A stretch of DNA of 47,016 nt, taken from the NCBI GenBank assembly GCA_028713285.1, contig JAQTOP010000018.1:1-47016 (forward strand), read 5' to 3'. The number at the start of each line of letters is the position of its first letter. Position 1 is the stretch's first letter. Positions 6,573 through 13,793 of this stretch are shown piece after piece. The DNA is from Terrimicrobiaceae bacterium (lineage in GTDB: Bacteria; Verrucomicrobiota; Verrucomicrobiia; Chthoniobacterales; JAATET01). The notes under the pieces were generated by a model. It ran no database searches. It was not told the DNA's origin and saw nothing but the letters and a program-made list of their open reading frames with translations. The position numbers and the translations under genes are program-made.

Positions 6573-7760
6573 ATGGGAGGCATTCGAAAGCGCGGAAGCT
6601 CGTTCGAAATCAACTACCGAGACGCCGACGGGCGGCGTCACTTTGAGACCGTCGACAGCGACGATCCCGAATTTGCCAAAAACGAATTGAAGAAGCGCGA
6701 AGGGCACGCCGCTCAGGGCTTGCCGGTCACGGCCAAAATGCACACGGTCCGGCTTATTGAGCTGGCGCGGGACGTGGTGACTGATTACAAAGTCAACCAC
6801 CGGCGATCGCTCGACGACATCGAGGCGAGATTCCGGCTGCACATCCTGCCCGTCCTCGGGCAAAAGAAAGCCAGTTCCATCACCGCCACGCACCTGCGCG
6901 AATACATCGCGACGCGCCAAAGCGAAGGCGCCCGCACCGGTACGATCAACCGGGAACTGGAGGCGATCCGCCGGGCCTATTGCCTCGCGATCAAAGAAGG
7001 CCGGCTTTACCTGAAGCCGCACATCCCTATGCTCGAGGAATCGAACGCCCGGCAGGGATTCTTCGAGCGCGAGGAATTCGACGCCATCCGCCGCCACCTG
7101 CCGGAACATGCGGCCGACGCGTCGCTCTGCGGCTACATCACCGGCTGGCGCATTTCCGAGATCGCCTCGCTCGAGGTGGCGAACGTCGACCTCGCGGCCG
7201 GCGAGCTGCGCCTCGAGCCCTACACCACCAAAAACGGCGAAGGCCGCGTGTTCCCCTTCAACAAGGAACTGCGCGGCCTGATCGAAAAACGCCTGGCGCT
7301 CTCGAAGCGACTTCGCCAGCGCGGCGTCGTGATGCCCTACCTGTTCTGGTACGAAAACTCGAGGAAGGCGATCTGCCGGCTGCAGCGCTTCGATAAGGCC
7401 TGGGCGACGGCCGCCGACAAGGCAGGCCTTCCGGTCGTCGTTCTCGAGATGAGAAACCAGAAAGGCGAAATCTTGATCGTGAAACAGGGCAAGCGGAAAG
7501 GACTTCCCAAACTCCGCCGGCGGTCCGTGCGGATTTTCCATGATTTCCGCAGAACCGCCTGCCGGAATCTGATCCGCCGCGGCATCCCCGACAAACTCGC
7601 GATGCAGATGGTCGGATGGAAAGACCGCGCGATGCTGGACCGCTACCACATCGTCTCGAAAACGGACCTGGATCTGGCGCGACGGCTGATGGATGGAGAG
7701 TCTCTCGAGCGGACGGTGGTGGCAAATCCGGTGGCAATTGCACCAAAAGCGGGCGCCTGA
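6573..7760 (+). CDS. int: integrase, tyrosine recombinase
   Basis: 395 residues. The ATG at 6573 is preceded by AGGAG with seven-base spacing; the frame stays open far upstream, but that part is not protein-like. It has an N-terminal arm-type domain (IRKRGSSFEINYRDADGRR), a core-binding domain at about 60-150, then the catalytic domain: Arg193 (ITGWRISEIASL), Lys220, His323 and Arg326 (HDFRR), Trp349 in the second His position (VGWKD), and Tyr358 (LDRYHI). The Trp substitution is common in the family. attP lies 15 bp past the stop, as in many temperate phages. A leftward transcript from 8866 would be antisense to it. Confidence 0.95.
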   Translation: MGGIRKRGSSFEINYRDADGRRHFETVDSDDPEFAKNELKKREGHAAQGLPVTAKMHTVRLIELARDVVTDYKVNHRRSLDDIEARFRLHILPVLGQKKASSITATHLREYIATRQSEGARTGTINRELEAIRRAYCLAIKEGRLYLKPHIPMLEESNARQGFFEREEFDAIRRHLPEHAADASLCGYITGWRISEIASLEVANVDLAAGELRLEPYTTKNGEGRVFPFNKELRGLIEKRLALSKRLRQRGVVMPYLFWYENSRKAICRLQRFDKAWATAADKAGLPVVVLEMRNQKGEILIVKQGKRKGLPKLRRRSVRIFHDFRRTACRNLIRRGIPDKLAMQMVGWKDRAMLDRYHIVSKTDLDLARRLMDGESLERTVVANPVAIAPKAGA

Positions 7761-7775
7761 AGGCGCTAAGTCCAA

Positions 7776-7817
7776 TAGCCCCGGGCAGAATCGAACTGCC
7801 GACCTCCGGTTTAGGAA
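7776..7817 (-). other. attP: attP core: 3' half of tRNA-Arg(CCU)
   Basis: Read on the minus strand, these 42 bases fit a tRNA from the anticodon loop to the discriminator base: loop TTCCTAA (anticodon CCT), 3' anticodon stem ACCGG, variable loop AGGTC, T stem GGCAG/CTGCC with loop TTCGATT, 3' acceptor strand CGGGGCT, and A. The 5' side of the anticodon stem does not pair, so this is not a complete tRNA gene. Such a fragment next to an integrase is the phage half of an attachment site; integration would rebuild the host tRNA gene. Identity with a host gene may extend past both ends. Confidence 0.88.
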
Positions 7818-7869
7818 GCCTGTAGGCGAGACTTGCCCCGTGTCCGGACCCGTGCCCAATTCTTTAGGA

Positions 7870-8199
7870 TCAACCGCTTTCACGTTTCCACCAATCGCGT
7901 TCAATGACCTTGCCCCGGGTTTTTGCCACCTGGTTGGTGGCAGAAATGGTGGCGGAATTATCGCCCATCGGCACGACACGGCCAGCAATGAAATGATCGA
8001 GATCCGACCGGCGGAACTGATACTTCCGCCGCGGTGCCCCGATCGCATCCGTGCGCTTGCGATCATCGGATCGCTTCGGCAGCTTCACGAAGGCGAGCAG
8101 GCCTTGATGCACGTAGTCGTACACGGTCGTGACATTCACGCCGAGATAGCCGGCGGCTTCCGGAGCGTCGAGGAGGGCTTTCGTGGATTCCCTGTCCAT
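7870..8199 (-). CDS. xis: excisionase-like HTH protein
   Basis: 109 residues. The start is the ATG at 8199, overlapping the TGA of the gene before it by one base; a TTG just upstream is an alternative. Residues about 8-60 (LLDAPEAAGYLGVNVTTVYDYV...FRRSDLDHFI) form a MerR/HTH_17-type DNA-binding domain, the fold of many excisionases. The position next to attP, facing the integrase, supports a role in excision. A second regulatory role is possible. Confidence 0.75.
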   Translation of the reverse strand: MDRESTKALLDAPEAAGYLGVNVTTVYDYVHQGLLAFVKLPKRSDDRKRTDAIGAPRRKYQFRRSDLDHFIAGRVVPMGDNSATISATNQVAKTRGKVIERDWWKRESG

Positions 8200-8504
8200 C
8201 AATTGCGCCTCCCGTGCAAATAATTCCGCACCGCCGCCTGATCCACTTCGTAGCGTTCGCGCTCCGGCGCGACGTCGACGGTTTCGAAGCTGGGCAGCAG
8301 GCGGATCTGGTAGCGCCAGGTATCGGATTTGGCCCCGCAGGTCGGGCAGTGGGGCTCCACGGTTTTCCGGGTCAATGCCGTCCGGAGGGTGTCTTCCATG
8401 GCGGCTACGGCTTCTTCGTCAGAGGCGGCTTCTTTGAAGACTAAGGCGTAGAGACAGTGTCTTTGAGGACAGAGGCATTGAACGAGTTTAGATCTAGAGA
8501 TCAT
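8199..8504 (-). CDS. Cys-rich zinc-binding protein
   Basis: 101 residues. It has CLCPQRHC near the N-terminus and PHCPTCGAK in the centre, two pairs of cysteines that could bind zinc. The last third is charged. It lies between the repressor-like gene and the excisionase-like gene, in one leftward unit. Not recognised as a named family. Confidence 0.65.
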   Translation of the reverse strand: MISRSKLVQCLCPQRHCLYALVFKEAASDEEAVAAMEDTLRTALTRKTVEPHCPTCGAKSDTWRYQIRLLPSFETVDVAPERERYEVDQAAVRNYLHGRRN

Positions 8505-8514
8505 GAGCTTTAGA

Positions 8515-8532
8515 TCTGCGCCCCAGGCGGAG
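8515..8532 (+). repeat. dispersed repeat copy, A orientation
   Basis: Exact TCTGCGCCCCAGGCGGAG, preceded by AGCTTTAGA as in the copy at 36827. It lies between two minus-strand genes, 10 bp before the start at 8504. Confidence 0.85.
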
Positions 8533-8571
8533 TTGCCGCTCGGTTTACCGTTGCTGATGGTTCCTTAATTG

Positions 8572-8585
8572 GGGAACGCATTCCC
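8572..8585. other. small hairpin at the repressor 3' end
   Basis: GGGAA-CGCA-TTCCC, a 5-bp stem touching the stop codon of the XRE gene at 8585. There is no T run, so termination is doubtful. Confidence 0.35.
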
Positions 8586-8866
8586 TACCCTCTCCGCTTT
8601 CCGTTGCTGCTTTTGGCTTTGGGTTCTGCGCCGTTCCCATTCATGCCTTCCGCTTCAGAAACCCAAAGATCTGTGATTCTGACTTTTAGTGCGCGAGCGA
8701 TTTTTTTTGCCATACCTGGCGTTTGGCGTTTGTAGTTTTCAAAGTTGCTGATGACCGTTGTGCCGACACCAGCGCGATAGGCCAATTCGGTCTGATTCCA
8801 ACCGAGTTTTTCCCGAAGATCCCGCACACGCTTTGCACTATACGGCATGTCATAGAGTTGTGGCAT
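8585..8866 (-). CDS. XRE-family repressor-like regulator
   Basis: 93 residues. An HTH_3 domain spans about residues 12-68: RVRDLREKLGWNQTELAYRAGVGTTVISNFENYKRQTP, then ARALKVRITDLW. The tail is a short Gly/Asn/Lys-rich extension, with no LexA-type peptidase domain. It is divergent from another XRE gene, the usual arrangement of phage immunity genes. The start is ATG at 8866; an internal ATG at 8848 is possible. Confidence 0.82.
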   Translation of the reverse strand: MPQLYDMPYSAKRVRDLREKLGWNQTELAYRAGVGTTVISNFENYKRQTPGMAKKIARALKVRITDLWVSEAEGMNGNGAEPKAKSSNGKRRG

Positions 8867-8900
8867 AAACCTGGAAATGTGTCAACATCATTTTCTTCTA
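8867..8900. promoter_or_regulatory. divergent regulator intergenic region with TTGACA
   Basis: The minus strand carries ATGTTGACAC at about 8887-8878. The same ten bases occur at the early rightward promoter (10420-10429). This may be a -35 element, an operator for one of the XRE proteins, or both. A matching -10 for the leftward gene is not clear. Confidence 0.4.
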
Positions 8901-9326
8901 GTGTTTAGGAGGGCGCATGAAACAATCGCTGACGTGCTCGGGCAAAAAGAAATTGGCGCGAAATTAAAGGATCTACGTGAGCGGCAGTTCGGCCGCAGCG
9001 TGCGCCATTTCCAGCAGAAAAGCGGCGTGAGTCGAGGTTCGGTGCCCGGCGTTGAGAAGGGTTTGAATTATCCCCGGATTGACGTTCTTGAGAAGTGGTT
9101 GAAGGCCTGCAAAGTCACCTTCGCTGAATTTTTTGGCGAAGCCCCGCCGCCTGGGGGCTACAAACCGAAACATAAAGACCACCACGATCAGTTGGAATTT
9201 GTGCTGACCCACATGCCGCACAAAGACTCCGCCACGCTCAGAACCCTGAGTCTCGAATACGAAGACCTGAAAGAAAAGATCTCCGCTGACTTTCAAGCAA
9301 ATTCCCGAGGTTCCCCCAGCCAATAA
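8877..9326 (+). CDS. second XRE-type HTH protein (start uncertain)
   Basis: The frame encodes up to 149 residues. It contains an HTH_3-like domain (IGAKLKDLRERQFGRSVRHF, SGVSRGSVPGVEKGLNYPRI, LEKWLKACKVTFAEFF), then a charged helical tail. The start is unclear: the strong AGGAGG at 8907-8912 serves an ATG at 8917 that is one frame off and stops after 16 codons at an A-rich stretch (GGCAAAAAGAAA). Possible explanations are a GTG start at 8934, translation from further upstream, frameshifting, or a sequence error. It diverges from the XRE gene at 8866 and is probably a Cro-like partner. Confidence 0.72.
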   Translation: MCQHHFLLVFRRAHETIADVLGQKEIGAKLKDLRERQFGRSVRHFQQKSGVSRGSVPGVEKGLNYPRIDVLEKWLKACKVTFAEFFGEAPPPGGYKPKHKDHHDQLEFVLTHMPHKDSATLRTLSLEYEDLKEKISADFQANSRGSPSQ

Positions 9327-9440
9327 CCAGGGAGGGAAGGAGGGCGGCCAGGACGGCCACGACGAAAAACGTAGTCGATTTGATGATGTGGAAGGCTGAA
9401 CGACGAAGAACCGTTGAGGAGTGGAGTTGAGGAGGAATTC

Positions 9441-9596
9441 GTGAAGGAATACAAGACCATCAATGAATCAGATCTGCCAGGGGCCTTCAAGAAAGCCGAA
9501 TATGATTTCAGTGACGGCTGGGAACTGTGGGACGTTGTATTTGGTCCTAAAGAGGGATCTTGGTTTCTGATTCTGGAACGGGAGGAGCGGGAGTAG
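9441..9596 (+). CDS. small acidic protein
   Basis: 51 residues from a GTG at 9441 with GGAGG six bases before it. The product is acidic and aromatic (DGWELWDVVFGPKEGSW, ending EREERE). It is not recognised. The last 50 bp overlap the minus-strand gene 9547-9762 tail to tail. Confidence 0.6.
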   Translation: MKEYKTINESDLPGAFKKAEYDFSDGWELWDVVFGPKEGSWFLILEREERE

Positions 9597-9762
9597 GCGA
9601 TATCGCATACAGCGGTGGATGCTCCAGGAGAGTAGCCACCAATGCCAAGACCTTCTGTTGCTGCCAGTGCTCCATGTTCCGGCTGCCAATGTAGTGCGCC
9701 GCCATCTTGGCAATGTTGACGATTTCCTCGTCGCTCAAACGGCGATCCTCTTCCTTCTTCAT
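9547..9762 (-). CDS. hypothetical helical protein
   Basis: 71 residues, starting MKKEEDRRLSDEEIVNIAKM. A helical, charged N-terminal two thirds is followed by a proline-rich tail (PTPAPPVPESE). Natural composition and an ATG with nearby purines support it. Function unknown. It overlaps the opposite gene 9441-9596 at its 3' end. Confidence 0.6.
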   Translation of the reverse strand: MKKEEDRRLSDEEIVNIAKMAAHYIGSRNMEHWQQQKVLALVATLLEHPPLYAISPTPAPPVPESETKIPL

Positions 9763-9797
9763 GGACGCAAGCCTAACACCGGGCTAGAGTCCTGTCA

Positions 9798-9816
9798 CTC
9801 CGCCTGGGGGCGCAGA
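9798..9816 (-). repeat. dispersed repeat copy, B orientation on plus, one extra G
   Basis: CTCCGCCTGGGGGCGCAGA on the plus strand, the core with one added G. It abuts the stop codon of the minus-strand secreted-protein gene (9817). Confidence 0.75.
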
Positions 9817-10329
9817 TTATCGGCCAGCGCTAACGAGATTAGCCTTGAGATAAGAATTTAGAAACTCTTCAAGAAGTGTATCTAGGATGCCTAGTATAAA
9901 GTTCACGTCCCGGCCGTGGGTTCCGAAGTTCCGGTCACTCCAGACAGTCACGAACTGTTGCCAGACTGTTCCATCGGGCAAGTCCCATTTCGCACTGCGG
10001 TGAAATTCGATATCGGCCTTGAATGCTGCACCTACAATTTCGACCTTAACGAAAAGACACTGCCCAAATCCATCCTTGGGAATCATTCCCGCGCTGCGCA
10101 GTTTCAATTCCGTCCTGGTCTGAACTCGCCCCGTCTGCAACCCTAAGTCATTCTTTGTAACCTCGGCAACTACGAGGCAGAGGTTTTTGGCGTTGTCGAC
10201 TGCAAGTTGCTTTGCCTCGGGCTCCAGTATGTCTTTGAAAACGGCGGCCCAGTCAGTCTTCCCCTGCGCGCGACCATCGCTAAAGCACACAAGAATCGTC
10301 ACGACGGCCGCAATTAAACCACGCTTCAT
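9817..10329 (-). CDS. predicted secreted protein, accessory (moron-like)
   Basis: 170 residues from the ATG at 10329. Residues 1-21 are a signal peptide: a basic start (MKR), a hydrophobic core (GLIAAVVTILVCF) and a likely AQG cleavage site. The mature part is a mixed alpha/beta domain with no recognised family. Lying between the immunity genes and the early operon, with its own orientation, it could be expressed from the prophage and alter the host surface or exclude other phages (inference). Its codon and base use looks less GC-rich than its neighbours. Confidence 0.7.
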   Translation of the reverse strand: MKRGLIAAVVTILVCFSDGRAQGKTDWAAVFKDILEPEAKQLAVDNAKNLCLVVAEVTKNDLGLQTGRVQTRTELKLRSAGMIPKDGFGQCLFVKVEIVGAAFKADIEFHRSAKWDLPDGTVWQQFVTVWSDRNFGTHGRDVNFILGILDTLLEEFLNSYLKANLVSAGR

Positions 10330-10421
10330 TTCTGTATTCTCCAATGCCCACACTACCGCCACCTCGTTCATCTCCACATAGTCCGAAGGTGCCGAGCGGT
10401 TCAAAATGAGAAAAAATCATG

Positions 10422-10450
10422 TTGACACTACTCCATACATATGACATAAC
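10422..10450 (+). promoter_or_regulatory. sigma70-like promoter of the rightward early operon
   Basis: TTGACA at 10422-10427, a 17-base spacer, then CATAAC at 10445-10450. It lies 39 bp before the first gene of the rightward operon. The -35 is perfect and the -10 matches 4 of 6. The TTGACA sits in ATGTTGACAC, shared with the XRE intergenic region. Confidence 0.55.
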
Positions 10451-10488
10451 TCCATGACAGATTCACATGGATGGAGGAATTGAAAACC

Positions 10489-10650
10489 GTGACCACTCAC
10501 TACATCAGTTTCATCGGATGTCGCACAGTTGAGCCGCGAAGTATTCGCATCGAGTTCGCCATTCCGGCCAGAAATAAACAGGAAGCCAAGACCATCGCCG
10601 AGCGCGAAGTGGCAAGGCTTCAAGGCTACCGCTACCTGGGGAGCGACTGA
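10489..10650 (+). CDS. small early protein
   Basis: 53 residues from a GTG at 10489, with GGAGG 11 bases upstream; an in-frame ATG at 10471 would add six residues. The product (MTTHYISFIGCRTVEPRSIR) begins with a strand and ends in a charged helix (QEAKTIAEREVARLQGYRYL). Function unknown. The stop overlaps the next start as TGATG. Confidence 0.65.
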   Translation: MTTHYISFIGCRTVEPRSIRIEFAIPARNKQEAKTIAEREVARLQGYRYLGSD

Positions 10651-10838
10651 TGAGCGCAGTGAATCCGATCATCGACGAATCCGACATTGACGCGAACGGC
10701 AACGGGACCGGACCGGAGCTCGGCTGCCTCTCCTGTCATGAAACGACAATCACGCGTTGGGGCATGACGCCCACGTACCTGCTGGCCGCGCTCGACTGCG
10801 GCGAATGTCAGACACCCATCATTGAGGTTTGGGTATGA
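10650..10838 (+). CDS. small zinc-ribbon-like protein
   Basis: 62 residues. Two cysteine pairs (GCLSCHE and LDCGECQTP) about 25 residues apart suggest a zinc ribbon. The N-terminus is acidic. Coupled to both neighbours by overlapping start and stop codons. No named family. Confidence 0.7.
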   Translation: MSAVNPIIDESDIDANGNGTGPELGCLSCHETTITRWGMTPTYLLAALDCGECQTPIIEVWV

Positions 10839-11152
10839 AAGAGTTCATCAAGATTTCAGACATCGAGGACAACCCGGAGTTTTTCCTCATCGGACAGATC
10901 CAAGGGACGCTGCAATGGACCTGCACGGATGATGCCGAAAAGCTGCGCGAGATCGAGGCGCTCATCGCGGAATTCGAAGCGGACCGGAAGCGGCGGTTTG
11001 AGGCGGGCGTGAGCGACACAGCCTGCACCCTATGCGGTCTGGACAACTGCATCTGCTGCGCGACCTGCGACCGTCCCACCCGCTTAACCGCGATTTTCAA
11101 AAACACCGACACGATGTGCCGCTGCGAGGAGGAAATCCATGAACGCAATTGA
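10835..11152 (+). CDS. Cys-rich protein with N-terminal helical region
   Basis: 105 residues from the ATG at 10835 (ATGA overlap). The N-terminal part is acidic and helical. The C-terminal half is dense in cysteine (CTLCGLDNCICCATCDRP, then TMCRCEEE), likely binding zinc. Function unknown; the neighbours suggest an early DNA-metabolism or host-takeover role. Confidence 0.7.
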   Translation: MKEFIKISDIEDNPEFFLIGQIQGTLQWTCTDDAEKLREIEALIAEFEADRKRRFEAGVSDTACTLCGLDNCICCATCDRPTRLTAIFKNTDTMCRCEEEIHERN

Positions 11153-11468
11153 ACGACACTACCGACTGACCATCCTGGCCGAGCGCATCGAGCAGCTCGA
11201 TCACGACCTGGCCTTGATTCCGATGCAACCGGGCAGCGGGCAGAACGATGTCATCTCAGCGCGGTGGCACCTGATGCGGGCGATCCAGAAGATCCAGGCG
11301 CAACCCTCACCCCGCGAGCAGAAACGGAACTTGGTCGCGACACTGGAGCGATCGATAGCAAGCGTGAACGGGCAGAAACGCTGCGAGGAAGTCTCGCAGA
11401 CAAACGACGAAGGGGCGAACGCGGCTAACGTCCACCCCTTCTCTAAACCTACAACTATTCAACTTTGA
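11139..11468 (+). CDS. hypothetical helical protein
   Basis: 109 residues. GAGG precedes the ATG by about seven bases, and the gene overlaps the previous one by 14 bp. The N-terminal two thirds are helical and charged (LAERIEQLDHDLALIPMQPG); the C-terminal tail is polar. It lies just before the ATPase gene. Not recognised. Confidence 0.68.
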   Translation: MNAIERHYRLTILAERIEQLDHDLALIPMQPGSGQNDVISARWHLMRAIQKIQAQPSPREQKRNLVATLERSIASVNGQKRCEEVSQTNDEGANAANVHPFSKPTTIQL

Positions 11469-11490
11469 GATTAATCGGAGCGTACACGAA

Positions 11491-12705
11491 ATGAGCACCA
11501 CAATTCAACAGCCCCTCAATATCACCGGTTCCCTATTGCATCCTGCCATCATCGAACAAGCCGCGGCGAAAGTCGGCATCTTCGGCCCGCAAGGTTCCGG
11601 CAAGACCCTCACGAGCGCGTTAATCGCGTTAGGCCTTTCGAAGACCTACCACAATTCGGCGCCGGTCGCCTTCATGGATACCGAGAACGGCTCGGATTAC
11701 CTCGTGCCGATTTTCGAGGCGGAAGGCGTGCCGCTGCTGAACTTCAAAAGCCGCGCGTTCAAAGACATGTGCCAAGGGCTGCGCGATGCCGAGGCCTCCG
11801 GCTGCTGCGCCTACCTCGTCGACAGCTACACGCACCCCTGGCGCGAATTGAACGACTCGCTCAAGAAGAAACTGAAAGTCTCGAAGCTGGAATTCCGCCA
11901 CATGGACCAACTCAAAGGCATGTGGATGGGCTGGACCGATCTCATGCTGAATTCGCAGCAGCACGTCATCGTGAGCGGCCGGCTCGGCTACGTGTGGGAC
12001 CGTGAGGAAGACGACAACGGCAAGAAGGGCGACCTGATCAAGCTCGGCACGAAGATGAAATCGGAATCCGAGGCGGGTTATGAGCCGTCGCTTCTGATCG
12101 AGATGGAAGCCGTCCAGGACTCGGACGCGCGCATGAAGAAATCCAGAGCGAAGCGCGGGACCATCACTCACTTTGCCTACGTGCTGAAAGACCGCTGGCG
12201 CACATTGAACGGGCAGACGTTCCAATGGAAGGATTGCAATGCGTACAAGGTGGGCGATTACAAGCTGGTCTTCGACAAACTGACGCCGCACTTCGGCAAA
12301 CTCGTCATCGGACAGAAGCAGAAGGCGGTCAACGGCCGCACCTCGGAGCAGCTTTTCGACGGACAGGGAGACGCGGCGTATTACCACCAGGCCCGGCAGA
12401 AGCAGATCGCGCTGGAAGAAATCGAAGGCACGCTCGTGCACTTGTGGCCGGGACAGGACGCCGTATCGAAGGGCTTGAAGCGCCTGGCAATCGAGACGCT
12501 GTTCTCAACCCGGAGTTGGACGGCGGTCGAATCGAAGCTGCTTCAGGAGCTCGAAGGCGGCCTCGCGACGTTGAAGTTCTTCGAAAGGGCGGCGGGGCAA
12601 TCTAACGACGCGCTAACAGACAAGACCCAGGCGGTTGTGCTACTGGAAATCTGCCGCGGCCGGGCGCTCGACGAGCTCGCCGCCGCGGACATGGTGCCGG
12701 TGTAG
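11491..12705 (+). CDS. AAA ATPase, Sak4-like recombination protein candidate
   Basis: 404 residues. Walker A GPQGSGKT lies at 32-39, an FMDTENGSDYL stretch at about 61-71 matches the DTE motif of AAA_24/RecA-like phage ATPases, and a hydrophobic strand ending in Asp111 (CAYLVDS) is a candidate Walker B. The C-terminal 150 residues are helical and not recognised. In many phages AAA_24 proteins in early operons are single-strand annealing or recombination ATPases (Sak4); this one could also be a helicase-related ATPase. GGAG lies nine bases before the ATG. An HNH-type nuclease gene lies downstream. Confidence 0.78.
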   Translation: MSTTIQQPLNITGSLLHPAIIEQAAAKVGIFGPQGSGKTLTSALIALGLSKTYHNSAPVAFMDTENGSDYLVPIFEAEGVPLLNFKSRAFKDMCQGLRDAEASGCCAYLVDSYTHPWRELNDSLKKKLKVSKLEFRHMDQLKGMWMGWTDLMLNSQQHVIVSGRLGYVWDREEDDNGKKGDLIKLGTKMKSESEAGYEPSLLIEMEAVQDSDARMKKSRAKRGTITHFAYVLKDRWRTLNGQTFQWKDCNAYKVGDYKLVFDKLTPHFGKLVIGQKQKAVNGRTSEQLFDGQGDAAYYHQARQKQIALEEIEGTLVHLWPGQDAVSKGLKRLAIETLFSTRSWTAVESKLLQELEGGLATLKFFERAAGQSNDALTDKTQAVVLLEICRGRALDELAAADMVPV

Positions 12706-12707
12706 TC

Positions 12708-12980
12708 ATGTTCAAGTCGGGAGACATTCTCGTTGTTCAACCGCAAGATCCCGACGACTGCGAAGCGCTCGCGCATGCCGGCGAGCGCTGCCAGCTCGTG
12801 CGATATGTCGATGTGTACAGCGGTTCGCGCTACGCCATCGTTCGATTTACGACGCAAGGGCGCGGGTTTTATTTCCGCTCGGGGGATCTGGTTTTCGCTC
12901 CGCAGGCTTTGGAACCATCAGCAACAGTCCCGGAGAATGAGACACCGCCTGGGGCGCAGACACAAGAGACACAATCATGA
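12708..12980 (+). CDS. hypothetical protein ending in repeat-encoded PPGAQ
   Basis: 90 residues. The N-terminal domain (MFKSGDILVVQPQDPDDCEA...RYAIVRFTTQGRGFYFRSGDLVFAP) looks like a small beta barrel. The last 15 residues include TPPGAQT, encoded by the dispersed repeat at 12943-12960, so the tail was probably gained from the repeat. The gene overlaps the next start as ATGA. Confidence 0.7.
   Translation: MFKSGDILVVQPQDPDDCEALAHAGERCQLVRYVDVYSGSRYAIVRFTTQGRGFYFRSGDLVFAPQALEPSATVPENETPPGAQTQETQS
12943..12960 (-). repeat. dispersed repeat copy, B orientation on plus, at a gene 3' end
   Basis: CACCGCCTGGGGCGCAGA on the plus strand (one mismatch). Read in frame it encodes PPGAQ, eight residues before the gene's stop. 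Confidence 0.8.
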
Positions 12981-13201
12981 AACCGAAACGCATCCCACAC
13001 AAACGCGATCGCAATCGAGAAATGGCCTACCTCTACGGCCAGCAAGCCAGAGAGTCCGGTACGCCGATCACCGCCGTTCGAGCGCTGCGCCTGATGATGG
13101 ATGAAACCCAGGCGGCGGACTTAACCAAGGCCTGGAGCGATGGCTGGAGGGTTCGCGATCACGAGCTACGGCAAGGCTCTTTTGGAAAGGATGGAGAGTG
13201 A
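12977..13201 (+). CDS. small basic protein
   Basis: 74 residues, basic N-terminus (MKPKRIPHKRDRNREMAYLY) and a helical remainder. It overlaps both neighbours by a few bases. Function unknown; nucleic-acid binding is possible from its charge. Confidence 0.65.
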   Translation: MKPKRIPHKRDRNREMAYLYGQQARESGTPITAVRALRLMMDETQAADLTKAWSDGWRVRDHELRQGSFGKDGE

Positions 13202-13461
13202 TGTTCTTTGCAGGTACGTGGATTGAAAATCAGTTCGGCAAGATGCTCGACTTGAACCACATTCTGCCGGCGGGTCAGGACGTCGTGATCCTCTGCCGGC
13301 TCCCCAGGCCCGCAGGTGGATTGATCCCGGTACGGCTCCTACTGCGGCATCAAATCTACGAGTCGACGCTAGCCGAGATCCGATTGCAGTATCCCGATAC
13401 GCACTCGTTTGTCGTGATTCCCGCACGCAGTGACGATTACGTGGAAGTCGGTGAACCATGA
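13201..13461 (+). CDS. hypothetical protein
   Basis: 86 residues from the ATG at 13201, directly after a GTG that could also start. Alternating hydrophobic and polar residues (QDVVILCRLPRPAGGLIPVRLLL) suggest beta structure. Not recognised. It overlaps the nuclease-like gene as ATGA. Confidence 0.65.
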   Translation: MFFAGTWIENQFGKMLDLNHILPAGQDVVILCRLPRPAGGLIPVRLLLRHQIYESTLAEIRLQYPDTHSFVVIPARSDDYVEVGEP

Positions 13462-13784
13462 CTCGCGACGTCCTTCCCTTCCCCAAGCCTGTCCGTATGA
13501 CCGATCCGAATTACCTTCGCTTCATTCGCCGGCAGCCGTGCTGCGTTTCCGGAACCGCCTCCGAAGCCTCGCACATCGTCCCGGAAGGCTGGGGCAAGAC
13601 CGGCTCGAAAGTATCGGACTATCGCACCGCGCCGATGAACTGGAGACTGCACAAGGAGTATCACCGGATTGGACGGAAGGCCTTTGAAGCAAAATACGCA
13701 ATCGATCTGGACCTGGTTCAACTGCAGTATTTGGAAACCTATATCTCGGCTTTACGGGACGGTGAAGATTTAGGGCAGCGATGA
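13458..13784 (+). CDS. HNH-type nuclease, DUF968/Ref-like
   Basis: 108 residues. The order of motifs (YLRFIRRQPCCVSG, then SEASHI, GSKVSDYRTAP, and WRLHKEYHRIGRKAFEAKYAIDL) matches small phage HNH nucleases of the DUF968 or recombination-enhancing (Ref) type, with the ASH and HKEYH histidines as metal or catalytic residues. Part of the usual zinc-binding cysteine set is missing (VSG in place of CG). The neighbourhood of an AAA ATPase supports a recombination role. Confidence 0.75.
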   Translation: MTRDVLPFPKPVRMTDPNYLRFIRRQPCCVSGTASEASHIVPEGWGKTGSKVSDYRTAPMNWRLHKEYHRIGRKAFEAKYAIDLDLVQLQYLETYISALRDGEDLGQR

Positions 13785-13793
13785 GGAGGCTGA

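Noticed and set aside
7776-7817. Complete tRNA gene
   Set aside because: Only the 3' half is present; the bases before the anticodon loop do not pair, so it was called attP.
6495-8066. 523-residue minus-strand frame covering the integrase
   Set aside because: It lies antisense to a well-supported integrase and has shadow-type composition.
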